Shown: piece by piece, positions 1 through 9,142 of the stretch
How the letters are laid out: every line of letters begins with the position of its first letter
How positions within the stretch are numbered: the stretch's first letter is position 1
From: Bacteroidales bacterium
GTDB lineage: Bacteria; Bacteroidota; Bacteroidia; Bacteroidales; UBA7332
DNA length: 64,000 nt
Direction of reading: 5' to 3'
Assembly: GCA_028687995.1 (NCBI GenBank)
Contig: JAQTZA010000001.1
Location: forward strand, 310,001-374,000
Translations under genes and position numbers: made by a program
The notes under the pieces: generated by a model
What the model saw: only the letters and a program-made list of their open reading frames with translations
Told to the model about the DNA's origin: nothing
The model's database searches: none

Positions 1-2
1 CA

Positions 3-197
3 CTTTCGTATGATTTGAAGTCTTTATCCAAATATCTGAAAATCAACAGCATTCAATTGAAATTAGTTGCTTCTAATGTATGGCTAATGTACGCTGACAA
101 AAAATTAGGAGGTCAAGACCCAGAGTTTTTCCGTTCGGGTGGAGTAGCAATGCCAATGCCACGTCAATTCACCTTTTCGCTAAGAGTAGGAATGTAA
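3..197 (+). CDS. SusC/RagA-type TonB-dependent transporter, C-terminal fragment
   Basis: The window opens inside an outer-membrane TonB-dependent transporter; only the last 64 residues are present. The frame is open from base 3, so the TTG-started 60 aa ORF in the track is a fragment and not a separate gene. The tail carries the family's closing strand pattern, including YADKKLGGQDPEF and the ending MPRQFTFSLRVGM, an aromatic-rich last beta strand. SusC forms the barrel through which a SusD-bound ligand is imported using TonB/ExbBD energy. The SusD gene starts 14 bases downstream, as expected for a susCD pair. The substrate cannot be told from this fragment. Confidence 0.88.
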   Translation, partial: LSYDLKSLSKYLKINSIQLKLVASNVWLMYADKKLGGQDPEFFRSGGVAMPMPRQFTFSLRVGM

Positions 198-211
198 TTA
201 TTTAGAAGATT

Positions 212-1771
212 ATGATTCAAACAATGAAAAAAATATTCGTCATATCGATTTTCGCTTCGATCTTTATTTTATCGTCCTGCAACGATTTTTTGGACAAAAC
301 ACCAGACAATAGAGCTTCTTTAAACAGCCCCAAAGCGGTCAGAGAACTCTTGGTGTCGGCATATCCAGATCAAACTTATCAGGTTTTTACTGAGACAATG
401 ACTGACAATGTATCTGATAGAGGCGCTCAGGCAAATGAATTATCAAATAGTTCGCCATCAAAGATTTTCGCTGAGCAAGCCTATTATTGGAAAGATATGA
501 AAGGCGACGATCAAGATTCTCCAACAGCTTACTGGACTGGATGTTATAACGCTATTGCCGCTTGCAACCATGCCCTCGAAGCTATTAAGAAAAATGGTGA
601 TGGACCAGAATATGCAGCAGCAAAAGGCGAAGCACTCATTTGTCGTGCTTATGCTCATTTTATGCTGGTGAATATATTCGCCGAACATTACGATCCAACA
701 ACGGCTGCCACAGCTCTAGGAATTCCTTATGTAACCGAACCCGAAAAGGTCGTATTTCAAACTTATCAAAGAAATACAATTAAAGAAGTTTACGACCATA
801 TTTTATCTGATTTTACCACTGGATTTCCTTTAATTGACGATGCAAATTATACCATCAGATCTTATCATTTCACCAAAAAGGCTTCTGCTGCTTTTGCATC
901 ACGTCTTTACCTATACCTCAATCAACCAGATTCAGTTATCAAATATTCAGATATCGTTTTGGGTGGAAATCCAATCAGTGTGATTCGTGATTGGAATGGT
1001 ATCTACAAGAACTTTTCGTCTAGTGATGCCATTTCTACTCAATACGACAAAGGAGACGATCCAAGCAATATACTTTTAATTGGATGCACTTCGTGGTTGA
1101 GTCGGGCCATCTACAATCGATTTGGATTGACTTTCGACTTGATGAATAGTTTAGGAAGAAAAGTAAATGTAACAGGTGGAAAAAATGCTTTCTCATTCTA
1201 TGGTTCAAGCACCTCCAATTTTGTGTTTATTCCAAAATACATGGAGTATTTCAAACGCGAAAGTATCAATGCTAATTATGGGATTGGTTATGTAATGATT
1301 CCTTCATTCACCACTGATGAAGTTTTGCTAAATAGAGCTGAAGCATTTGTGATGAAAAATGATTTAACCAATACTCTGAACGATATCAACATCTATTATT
1401 CAAAAAGAATTAGTGGATATAACACTAATGCTCATAGCGTTACCGATGCTAGAATCCTTGCTTACGCAAACAACGATGCGACTGCTCCTGCCCCATTTTA
1501 CTCAATCAGCGGCACACAAATGCCTTATGTCAAGGTATTGTTAGACATTAGAAGAGCTGAATTTATTCACGAAGGACTTCGTTGGTTCGACATCAAACGG
1601 ATGCACTTAGCCGTAAAACATGATTTATCAACTGGTGAACCAACACCAATCGTACTTACGCCAAACGATCTACGTAGAGCGGTTCAGATTCCTAGCGATG
1701 CCTTGACTTTCGGCATTAAGCCAAATGGACGCGACATTACACCTGCACCATCCATCATTTTACCTAATTAA
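212..1771 (+). CDS. SusD/RagB family nutrient-binding outer-membrane lipoprotein
   Basis: This is the surface ligand-binding partner of the SusC transporter immediately upstream. Residues 1-23 are a lipoprotein signal with lipobox ILSSC; a second in-frame ATG at 224 would give a more compact signal (MKKIFVIS). The 519 aa length is normal for SusD. Family marks include the N-terminal CNDFLDKTP lipoprotein start, alpha-helical TPR-like segments, the C-terminal RRAEFIHEGLRWFDIKR block and the late IPSDAL motif. The downstream zinc-metallohydrolase and DUF4302 genes suggest a peptide- or cofactor-type substrate more than a classical polysaccharide, since no glycosidase is visible nearby; this is inference. 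Confidence 0.93.
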   Translation: MIQTMKKIFVISIFASIFILSSCNDFLDKTPDNRASLNSPKAVRELLVSAYPDQTYQVFTETMTDNVSDRGAQANELSNSSPSKIFAEQAYYWKDMKGDDQDSPTAYWTGCYNAIAACNHALEAIKKNGDGPEYAAAKGEALICRAYAHFMLVNIFAEHYDPTTAATALGIPYVTEPEKVVFQTYQRNTIKEVYDHILSDFTTGFPLIDDANYTIRSYHFTKKASAAFASRLYLYLNQPDSVIKYSDIVLGGNPISVIRDWNGIYKNFSSSDAISTQYDKGDDPSNILLIGCTSWLSRAIYNRFGLTFDLMNSLGRKVNVTGGKNAFSFYGSSTSNFVFIPKYMEYFKRESINANYGIGYVMIPSFTTDEVLLNRAEAFVMKNDLTNTLNDINIYYSKRISGYNTNAHSVTDARILAYANNDATAPAPFYSISGTQMPYVKVLLDIRRAEFIHEGLRWFDIKRMHLAVKHDLSTGEPTPIVLTPNDLRRAVQIPSDALTFGIKPNGRDITPAPSIILPN

Positions 1772-1797
1772 GAGTCAACTTAAACATATATTGACAG

Positions 1798-2652
1798 ATG
1801 AAAAAAATTGCAACAAAATTACTCTTCTCCCTTTTGCTTTTATCAAGCATATCGTGTACCAAAGAGAAATTGTCTGATTCCATTATTGACACCAATAAAC
1901 CATTTCTGAATGAAACAGATCAATGGATAAGAACTAATTACACGAATCCATACAATATTGAAGTCATCTACAAATGGAATGACGGTGAAACTACTATTGG
2001 CAAGAATCTTATTCCACCAAAGGAAGAGATGGTAAAACCCATTATGAAAATGTTGGATAGTGTTTGGATTCAATCGTATATCAAAGAGGGCGGGCTTGCA
2101 TTTTTCAAGAAACTCACCCCAAAACAGTTTCTGTTGATTGGTAGTCCAAGTTACAACTCTGACGGATCACGCACACAAGGAACTGCAGAAGGAGGTCGAA
2201 AAATTGTACTCTATGCAGTAGATTGGTATAATCCAGCAAACAAAGCATTGATTTGGGAAGAGTACATCCACGTTATTTTTCATGAATTTGGACACATCAT
2301 GCACCAGACCATCAACTATGATCCCGACTATAAAAATACCATCAGTGGCTATACCGCTGCTTGGACTGATTTTTCGGATACACAAGCGCGTGAAAAAGGA
2401 TTTATTACAGCATATTCATTGAGCGGACCAGACGAGGATTTTGTTGAAGTACTTTCCATCTTCGTTACAACTTCTCCGGCAAGTTGGGATGTTACGATTT
2501 CAGCTATTCAAAATCCAGCGGCAAAAGCGGCGTTGATTGCCAAACTAGATAAGGTAAAAACTTACATGAACTCTGCTTGGAACATTGATATCTATTCACT
2601 TCGAACTACTGTCAATGAGGCAATTGACCGTGTAGTTACAAATACTAAATAA
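1798..2652 (+). CDS. Substrate import-associated zinc metallohydrolase lipoprotein
   Basis: This 284 aa lipoprotein has the signal sequence MKKIATKLLFSLLLLSSISC (Cys20 acylated) and a zinc-metallopeptidase motif HEFGH at residues 162-166, with an acidic stretch DEDFVEV further on that could supply a third ligand. It matches the small HExxH lipoprotein family (Peptidase_Mx1 / TIGR04549 type) that is habitually encoded next to SusC/SusD pairs. It probably sits on the outer membrane and processes the ligand before or during import. The gene follows susD by 26 bases and precedes a DUF4302 gene, so the set is very likely one operon. The actual substrate is not known. Confidence 0.85.
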   Translation: MKKIATKLLFSLLLLSSISCTKEKLSDSIIDTNKPFLNETDQWIRTNYTNPYNIEVIYKWNDGETTIGKNLIPPKEEMVKPIMKMLDSVWIQSYIKEGGLAFFKKLTPKQFLLIGSPSYNSDGSRTQGTAEGGRKIVLYAVDWYNPANKALIWEEYIHVIFHEFGHIMHQTINYDPDYKNTISGYTAAWTDFSDTQAREKGFITAYSLSGPDEDFVEVLSIFVTTSPASWDVTISAIQNPAAKAALIAKLDKVKTYMNSAWNIDIYSLRTTVNEAIDRVVTNTK

Positions 2653-2701
2653 TTAAATTGTTCATACATTTGATTCATTTAAAAAGATACTTATAAACAA
2701 C

Positions 2702-4048
2702 ATGAATTCAGCTACCTTATATTTCAAGAAAATCGCTTTCATTGTCTTACTGATAATGGGATTTTCGTCTTGCTCACGTCAAGTAGAAGATATATTTGAC
2801 ACACCAGCAACCGAACGAACTGCAAAAGTGTTGGAAAATTGCAAAACGACACTTCAAAATTCGCCTAACGGATGGTATTTAGACTACACAACCCCAGATG
2901 GTTACAATGCACAGTTTGTGATGAAATTTTCGCAACACGATTCAGTATTAACGTATGCTGACTTCTCGGATATCTCCTCCTATTCTAGCTATTCGCTAAA
3001 CTATGGTCAAGGTCCTGTACTTTCGTTCGATTCTTATGGACAATTGCACACTCTCTCCGATCCAGAAACAAGCCCGCTCGGACTTGGCCATGGAGGTGAT
3101 TTTGAGTTTATCATTCTGTCTGTTTCGCAAGACTCAATCATATTAAGCGGAAGAAAAAATAGAGATCGTGTTATTTTACACCGAGCCATTTCGGGTGAAG
3201 CCAATCGAATACGGTTTATGAAACAGATGGATGTGGAGTCGGGTAACAATATTAGTTTTTTCCATTCCTTAACCATTGGAGGAGACAAAGCTGACATTTT
3301 GTTAGCAAATGATAAGAAAAAACTCGAAATCACTATTGCTGATGGAAATATAATTAGCTCCGAAATTAAATATACACCACTTGGATTTGACTTATTAACT
3401 CCAGTTACAATTGGAGGAGTGACAGTTGATAAATTCATTTGGAGTGATGCAACTAAGAAATTTGGAATAGATGCTACATCAACAATTGAGGCCTCAAATT
3501 CGCCTTCGTTTTCGACTGGTTCTACGGTAGATCAGGTTTTGGGTGCATATTACAATTTAACGGAAGTAAGCCCTGCCCTTTCGCCCAATTTTGTTACACT
3601 TAAATCAGCTTTTGCAAACTATCGTGAAAGTGAAATTTACCTCAATGTGCCAACTAAATTTGTCACCAAGAACATTAAGGTCGTTGGTTCAGAAACTACC
3701 GTTACCACAAGCGATACCATCATTTCAATAATCAGTTATTCATTTCTTTTCGACAAAGCGAATGTAGGCACAGTATGGAATAATTTCAAAGGTTCAAAAA
3801 TAACAAAATTAAGAGGCGATCAGATGTTATTGACTCAAAGCATTAGAGATGGAGAGAATGCATCTGAACTAAATACGAACAAAACCGTTCGTAATATACC
3901 ACTCTTCTTCTACAATACTAGTGGTCTGACTGTTTTTCTAAGGGATTCAGACATTTATATTATAAGTATGAAAGATGGTAAAAGTTGGTTGAAACTCAAA
4001 AAAGGAGTTTTAGAAATGCCTATTCAAACATTGGTAAAAACATTATAA
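2702..4048 (+). CDS. DUF4302 domain lipoprotein
   Basis: A 448 aa predicted lipoprotein (signal ending FSSC, Cys24). The segment after the lipobox, EDIFDTPATERTAKVLE followed by NSPNGWYLDY, is the characteristic beginning of DUF4302 proteins, which are found in Bacteroidota next to SusC/SusD and HExxH lipoproteins. The rest is beta-rich with repeated Ser/Thr/Asp. Its role is unknown; co-occurrence suggests an accessory surface protein of the uptake complex. It lies 49 bases after the metallohydrolase gene. The start ATG at 2702 gives a good signal peptide and no better start is visible. Confidence 0.8.
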   Translation: MNSATLYFKKIAFIVLLIMGFSSCSRQVEDIFDTPATERTAKVLENCKTTLQNSPNGWYLDYTTPDGYNAQFVMKFSQHDSVLTYADFSDISSYSSYSLNYGQGPVLSFDSYGQLHTLSDPETSPLGLGHGGDFEFIILSVSQDSIILSGRKNRDRVILHRAISGEANRIRFMKQMDVESGNNISFFHSLTIGGDKADILLANDKKKLEITIADGNIISSEIKYTPLGFDLLTPVTIGGVTVDKFIWSDATKKFGIDATSTIEASNSPSFSTGSTVDQVLGAYYNLTEVSPALSPNFVTLKSAFANYRESEIYLNVPTKFVTKNIKVVGSETTVTTSDTIISIISYSFLFDKANVGTVWNNFKGSKITKLRGDQMLLTQSIRDGENASELNTNKTVRNIPLFFYNTSGLTVFLRDSDIYIISMKDGKSWLKLKKGVLEMPIQTLVKTL

Positions 4049-4079
4049 CCCAAATATTTACAATTAAAACAAAAGAAAA

Positions 4080-5513
4080 ATGAAAATGACTTTACAAAAA
4101 AACAGCATGTGGCTGGTCATCTTAGCATTTTTATGCTCATCGACCAGTATGGAGGCTTCTTCAAAGCCCGTTATTGTGGCTAAAATGTCTAACCCTGTTA
4201 CAAACTTGCAAAAAAGAATTGTTACGCCATTTCTTAAAAGTAGTGTTGTATTATTGCAAAAAGGTAAAACAGTACAATTGAGATCTGCAAAAGCTGCAAC
4301 TGGTACAGCTTATAGCTATCCAGGTGTTGTTCCTTACGATGGCTATGCTTCTTATATATCGTTTAATTCAATTATAAACGATTTATCTGTTGCTGGAAAA
4401 GAAGATTATATCTTTTTCCCTAAAGACTCCTTAACGACCTATTTTGACATGTCAACAAACTCTCCAAGCAGCTATTTATGGAATGTTCCTGGTGGCACAC
4501 CTTCTACAGCTGAAACGCAGGATTTAGATGTCACTTACGGACAGGATGGTCGCTACGATTTCCCAACACTGACAGCAGGCGGAAGCAGTTATACTGCTAC
4601 TGGTAGCATCAAAGTAGGTGGAAAAGCTGAAATATGTAGTTTCAACTCATTCATGCTTGATTCAACATACATTCCTTATGACCCACAATGGAATGGTGAT
4701 ATGGGATTTGTTGCGGGATCAAACAAATATGGCGATTTAGCCTATGGTAATCTTGTATTCAATGGACAAGATAGTGCTACTGTTGAATCAGTTTCAGTCT
4801 ATATTCGTGCCAATCCAACTGCTGCAAATAAAGATAACAAAGTAAAATTAACAATCTACGAAACGGGTGATGATGCAAATGGATATTTCTTACCAGCCAA
4901 GAGAGCACTTGGATCATCAGAACTTAAAATCAGTGAAATGATGTCAGGTTCTTCATCAGTTACCGGAATTGCTTATTCAAGCGGTCAAGAAGTGATGGGT
5001 TTAGCTGATTTCAAATTTTCTTCACCTATAAAAGTCGGATCATATTTTTTTATTGCTGTTGAAAATTTCGGCAACGATATGGCAGCTGGTGATTCTCTAT
5101 GTATTATGATGAATCCACTTGATCCAATTCCAGCTGACAGCTTTCAGTATGTCGCATCAAATACATCGTGGAGTTATTCTGATGATGGTAATGGTGGACA
5201 CTCTTGGTACGGTCTTTACTATTACCTAGATTTTAATCCAGTTTTGATGATTTGTCCTGTGATAAATTACAATTACAAATCTACAAGCAGTATTGCTTCT
5301 ACAAAATTCAATCAAACTTTCGTGACACCATTAAGAAGTGGATTCTCTGTATTAGGAGCTACCGCCGGCGAAAAAGTATCGGCATTTACTTTGAGTGGGC
5401 AGAAGGTTCTTTCGGATATAATTACCTCTGAACGACAAAACTTCACTGGTCTTACCAAAGGCATTTATATGGTGAAGGTCGGAAGTCAGACACACAAAGT
5501 TGCAATATATTAA
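4080..5513 (+). CDS. Secreted protein with T9SS-like C-terminal sorting domain
   Basis: A 477 aa exported protein, last gene of the susCD cassette, 31 bases after the DUF4302 gene. The N-terminus has a Sec signal (hydrophobic run WLVILAFLCSS). The middle (about residues 80-400) is beta-rich with many aromatic and Asp/Gly turns and no family I can name. The last 70 residues look like a type A sorting domain: VSAFTLSGQKVLSD, then LTKGIYMVKVGSQ and a short basic end, the usual shape of a tail removed and processed by the type IX secretion system. PorQ, a T9SS component, is encoded in this window. It may be a cell-surface or released ligand-capture protein. Confidence 0.72.
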   Translation: MKMTLQKNSMWLVILAFLCSSTSMEASSKPVIVAKMSNPVTNLQKRIVTPFLKSSVVLLQKGKTVQLRSAKAATGTAYSYPGVVPYDGYASYISFNSIINDLSVAGKEDYIFFPKDSLTTYFDMSTNSPSSYLWNVPGGTPSTAETQDLDVTYGQDGRYDFPTLTAGGSSYTATGSIKVGGKAEICSFNSFMLDSTYIPYDPQWNGDMGFVAGSNKYGDLAYGNLVFNGQDSATVESVSVYIRANPTAANKDNKVKLTIYETGDDANGYFLPAKRALGSSELKISEMMSGSSSVTGIAYSSGQEVMGLADFKFSSPIKVGSYFFIAVENFGNDMAAGDSLCIMMNPLDPIPADSFQYVASNTSWSYSDDGNGGHSWYGLYYYLDFNPVLMICPVINYNYKSTSSIASTKFNQTFVTPLRSGFSVLGATAGEKVSAFTLSGQKVLSDIITSERQNFTGLTKGIYMVKVGSQTHKVAIY

Positions 5514-5528
5514 TCGAAATAAGACATA

Positions 5529-5567
5529 AAAAAATGAGGCTGTTCAATGCGAACAGCCTCATTTTTT
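5529..5567. terminator. Bidirectional intrinsic terminator
   Basis: A perfect hairpin (ATGAGGCTGTTC / GAACAGCCTCAT) is flanked by an A-run on the left and a T-run on the right. It lies between the convergent susCD cassette and the OmpA gene, so it can end transcription from both sides. Confidence 0.9.
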
Positions 5568-5583
5568 TATTTAAATCAAAAGC

Positions 5584-6276
5584 TTATTTCAAAGAACCAG
5601 CTTCTGCGTCTTTAATCATTTGTACGTTTGCAGTAATATATACTTCAACACGACGATTTTGAGTTTTGCCTTCAGCTGAAGCATTATCAGCAACTGGTTT
5701 TGAAGAACCTGCACCTGACGCAACTACTTTATTAGTTACACCTTGAGATTTCAAATAGTTGTTTACACTTGCTGCACGTTTTTCAGACAATGGTAAGTTG
5801 ATTTTGTCAGAACCTGTATTATCGGTATGTCCTTCAATCAGAATATCTGTTTGAGGATTTCCTTTCACTGAGGCTGCAAATTGACCAAGAGCTGTTTTTG
5901 CATCAGCTGACAAGTCACTTTTGCCAGTGTTGAACAAAATTCCTGAATCAAAGGTTACTTTCAAACCTTTCAGACCGTTTACATCAGTGAACTCTTCTGT
6001 TTTTGCACCTTGCAATGCTTCGAGTTCAGCTTTTTGTTTGTCCATTTTTTTACCAATTAATGCGCCTGCACCTGCACCTACAGCAGTACCAATAGCTGCA
6101 CCAATCACGGCACCTTTACCTTTACCAGCTAATGCACCAATACCAGCTCCTAGCGCTGCTCCTGCTCCTGCTCCAAGCAATGTTCCTTTGCCCATATTAG
6201 ACATAGATCCACAACTTGACATGATTAACATACTACCACTAAGTAATAATGCGACTAATGTTTTTGAATTTTTCAT
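5584..6276 (-). CDS. OmpA-family lipoprotein with glycine-zipper segment
   Basis: A 230 aa predicted lipoprotein (signal ends MSSC, Cys22). Residues about 30-80 form a glycine/alanine zipper (repeats such as GAGAGAALGAGIGAL) likely to insert into or pack on a membrane. Residues about 105-215 are an OmpA-like peptidoglycan-binding domain with ILIEGHTDNTGS and the following LSEKRAASV; the Asp and Arg that bind diaminopimelate are present. It probably links the outer membrane to peptidoglycan. The gene is monocistronic, ending at a bidirectional terminator. Confidence 0.92.
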   Translation of the reverse strand: MKNSKTLVALLLSGSMLIMSSCGSMSNMGKGTLLGAGAGAALGAGIGALAGKGKGAVIGAAIGTAVGAGAGALIGKKMDKQKAELEALQGAKTEEFTDVNGLKGLKVTFDSGILFNTGKSDLSADAKTALGQFAASVKGNPQTDILIEGHTDNTGSDKINLPLSEKRAASVNNYLKSQGVTNKVVASGAGSSKPVADNASAEGKTQNRRVEVYITANVQMIKDAEAGSLK

Positions 6277-6442
6277 AATTTATAAAATTTGTTTGGGTGA
6301 TTATGTGTACAAATATATCAAAAAAACAAAATAATGAAGAAGTTGTTTACCAAAATAAATAATTATTCAACAAAAAATAGGTTTCAATTTTGAGAATATC
6401 GTAAATTAGCACACCATTATAGATTTTTACTAAATAATAATA

Positions 6443-6973
6443 ATGCTAGAATCAAATCGAATCAAACTTCGTGCTCCTGAACCAGAAGATATCGATACAC
6501 TTTATCGATGGGAAAATAATATGAATCTGTGGCAATTTGGGAATACATTAAATCCTTTGTCAAAGTTTGCACTCAAGCAATTCATCGCTTCTTGTAGCGA
6601 TAATATCTACGAAACAAAGCAATTGCGATTGATGATTATCGACAAAATAAACGACAATACTGTAGGTGCTATTGACCTATTCGACTTTGATGTTTTTCAC
6701 AATCGAATAGCTGTTGGAATTATGATAGACCGTGAATATCAAAAAAATGGTTTTGCAAATGAGAGCTTACAATTAATAAAAGAATATTGTTTTGAATGGC
6801 TTCATGTCGCACAGTTATTTGCTCACATTCCTGAGAAAAATTTGCCTAGCGTTGCATTGTTTCAAAAAACAGGTTTTGAGCACGTTGGTTTGATGAAAAA
6901 TTGGTTAAAATTGCAAGATGGATATGAAAATGTCGTGATGATGCAATGTTTAAATACCGACGCCAAGTTCTAG
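6443..6973 (+). CDS. GNAT-family N-acetyltransferase (SpeG/RimJ-like)
   Basis: A 176 aa acetyltransferase. It starts with LRAPEPEDIDTLYRWEN, typical of the RimJ/RimL/SpeG subgroup, and has the acetyl-CoA-binding segment at about residues 90-115 (VGIMIDREYQKNGFANESL) followed by the PEKNLPSVALFQKTGF block in which the substrate Asn and the fold's late strand lie. The acceptor (protein N-terminus, polyamine or antibiotic) cannot be predicted. It converges on ansA with a one-base gap between the stop codons. Confidence 0.88.
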   Translation: MLESNRIKLRAPEPEDIDTLYRWENNMNLWQFGNTLNPLSKFALKQFIASCSDNIYETKQLRLMIIDKINDNTVGAIDLFDFDVFHNRIAVGIMIDREYQKNGFANESLQLIKEYCFEWLHVAQLFAHIPEKNLPSVALFQKTGFEHVGLMKNWLKLQDGYENVVMMQCLNTDAKF

Positions 6974-6974
6974 C

Positions 6975-8033
6975 TTAATCATCGTACGAAAAATCAGTTG
7001 TAATTTCTCCGGCAATAGACAAATTCATCTTTTCAATAACCTTTTTTGTCGAATAACCTCTTCCAAAAAGATACATCAGCTTAGTGATTGCCGCTTCTGT
7101 GGTGATATCGTATCCACTAACCACACCAATCTCTTGCAATCGATGGCCTGATCCGTATCGCTTCATTTGCACCCGTCCAATTTGGCATTGAGTCACATTC
7201 ACAACCACCAATCCTCGATCTACAGCAGCTTTTATTTTTTCAATAAACCAATCTTTTCCAGGCGCATTTCCTGAGCCGTAAGTCTCAATCACTACACCTT
7301 TAATAGATGGAATTGTTAATATTGAATCAACAATTTGAGGAGAAATGCCAGGAAAAAGTTTTAGAACCACTACATTCTGATCTAAGGTATAATGCGGTTT
7401 CAACGGAACCATTTTGCCATGAGAATGCACCTTTGTAGAATCATATTTTATTTGTACACCAGCTCTAGCTAATACTGGATAGTTGAATGAGCGAAATGCG
7501 TTGAATCGGTCGGCATTAACCTTAGAAGTTCGATTGCCTCGCATCAAATGGCTTTCGAAGAAAATGCAGACTTCTGAAACTACTGCTTTGTGATTCTTCT
7601 TCGCGGCCGCAATTTCAATAGAAGTGATTAAATTTTCACGGCCATCTGTTCGAAGCTTTCCAATTGGCAGCTGCGATCCAGTGAGAATAACTGGTTTACA
7701 AAGGTCTCCCAACATGAAACTCAATGCTGACGCAGTAAAAGACATCGTATCTGTACCATGTAATATCACAAATCCATCATAGAACTCATAATTATCAGCA
7801 ATCATTTTGGTTAATCTTGACCAATGCAATGGCTCCATTTCAGACGAATCGATTGGTGGATCGAATTGCATCGTCGATATTTCGTAACCAAATCGTTTCA
7901 ATTCAGGAACACTTTCTAATAGACTTCGTAAACTAAACGCCTCTAAAACACCAGTCGTCGGATTTTCGATCATACCGATGGTACCGCCGGTGTAGATAAT
8001 GAGAATAGAAGAAATGTAGTGTGGCTCGTTCAT
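6975..8033 (-). CDS. ansA: Type I L-asparaginase (cytoplasmic)
   Basis: Hydrolyses L-asparagine to aspartate and ammonia. The 352 aa protein has no signal peptide, in line with the cytoplasmic type I enzyme. The first catalytic motif YTGGTIGM (nucleophile Thr18) and the second, LHGTDTMSFTASALSFM, are intact, as is the later VVIETYGSGNAP motif. The start ATG at 8033 leaves a short N-terminus before the first motif, as usual. It is transcribed alone, convergent with the acetyltransferase. Confidence 0.95.
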   Translation of the reverse strand: MNEPHYISSILIIYTGGTIGMIENPTTGVLEAFSLRSLLESVPELKRFGYEISTMQFDPPIDSSEMEPLHWSRLTKMIADNYEFYDGFVILHGTDTMSFTASALSFMLGDLCKPVILTGSQLPIGKLRTDGRENLITSIEIAAAKKNHKAVVSEVCIFFESHLMRGNRTSKVNADRFNAFRSFNYPVLARAGVQIKYDSTKVHSHGKMVPLKPHYTLDQNVVVLKLFPGISPQIVDSILTIPSIKGVVIETYGSGNAPGKDWFIEKIKAAVDRGLVVVNVTQCQIGRVQMKRYGSGHRLQEIGVVSGYDITTEAAITKLMYLFGRGYSTKKVIEKMNLSIAGEITTDFSYDD

Positions 8034-8212
8034 ACTTCTCTTTATAATGTTGATGCAAAAATAGACAAACCAAAGGAGAAAGTTCGAAAATTGAAGAATA
8101 ATTTTAGTTGATTACAAATTCAAAGTAAAAGAAATATTATTGTTTTCCTATTAAATTTTGTTAGAATTAAATATTCCGTTATTTTTACGAAACTATTTAA
8201 AAACTACCAAAA

Positions 8213-9136
8213 ATGAAAAAATTATTTACCTTAATTCTTTTTATAACTCTTTTAATTGAGGTAAAATCTCAAATTAATTTATCGGATTCTACTGTTCAAT
8301 TTGTAGGTTATTGGATAAAAGGTGATACAATTACTTACAAAATTGTTCAAGAAGAATATAAAATAAATGACATCGATACATTGCAACATTCAACCACTAG
8401 CTGCAATGCACTGATCACCATACTAGATTCAACTTCAACTGGTTATAAAATAAAATGGACATATACTAATTTTCAAACGAACAATCCAAATAAATTTATT
8501 CAAAAACTTTCAAGCATTGCTGAAAATTCATCTATTATTTTCTCTACGGATGAATTAGGTGTATTTAAAGAAATTATCAACGTTGCAGAAGTTCAACAAT
8601 ATATGAAGACCGCATTTGACACGCTGAGATCTTCATTTTCAGATATCCCGAATATCAACACAATTATCAATAATGTACAGACTATGTTTTCATCAAAAGA
8701 AGCAATTGAAGCTACCGCCATTGATGAGATTAAATTATTTCATTTTCCTTTTGGCGCAAAATTCAATTTGAACGATGTTTATACAGATGAAGTTGAAATA
8801 CAGAATCCGCTTGATGGTGGTTCAATGAAATCCACACGAGAAATGAGTATTATTGATACAGATACCACAAATAGTTCCGCTACTTTAAAACTTGTTTCAA
8901 TTGCAAATAAAGAAGATTGCAAAAGAATTACCACAAATGTAATTAATCAATTAATGAAAGGTGTAGATAAAGTACCTACGATTACAGAATCGCAAATGCC
9001 TGAAATCAGTATTGACGAAATCATGGCAGTGAGGGTTCACACAGATTCTGGATGGCTGCTTGATTTGTATCGAATTCAAGAGGTAAAATGCGGCACTGTT
9101 TCCAAAGTGAAGACAATTGAGATTTCGATTAATTAG
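8213..9136 (+). CDS. Secreted protein of unknown function
   Basis: A 307 aa protein with a Sec signal (MKKLFTLILFITLLIEVKSQ, cleavage near residue 20, no lipobox). The mature part is mixed alpha/beta with phrases such as WIKGDTITYKIVQEEY and STSTGYKIKWTYTNF, a pattern seen in uncharacterised Bacteroidota periplasmic proteins; I recognise no catalytic motif. It lies between divergent ansA and the convergent transglycosylase gene and appears to be its own transcription unit. I do not assign a function. Confidence 0.7.
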   Translation: MKKLFTLILFITLLIEVKSQINLSDSTVQFVGYWIKGDTITYKIVQEEYKINDIDTLQHSTTSCNALITILDSTSTGYKIKWTYTNFQTNNPNKFIQKLSSIAENSSIIFSTDELGVFKEIINVAEVQQYMKTAFDTLRSSFSDIPNINTIINNVQTMFSSKEAIEATAIDEIKLFHFPFGAKFNLNDVYTDEVEIQNPLDGGSMKSTREMSIIDTDTTNSSATLKLVSIANKEDCKRITTNVINQLMKGVDKVPTITESQMPEISIDEIMAVRVHTDSGWLLDLYRIQEVKCGTVSKVKTIEISIN

Positions 9137-9142
9137 CTAACT

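Noticed and set aside
1843-3438. Minus-strand ORFs of 72-134 aa under the susCD cassette
   Set aside because: Antisense to well-supported lipoprotein genes, with no start context or domains.
5921-6334. 137 aa plus-strand ORF rich in Ala/Pro
   Set aside because: Antisense of the glycine-zipper part of the OmpA lipoprotein.
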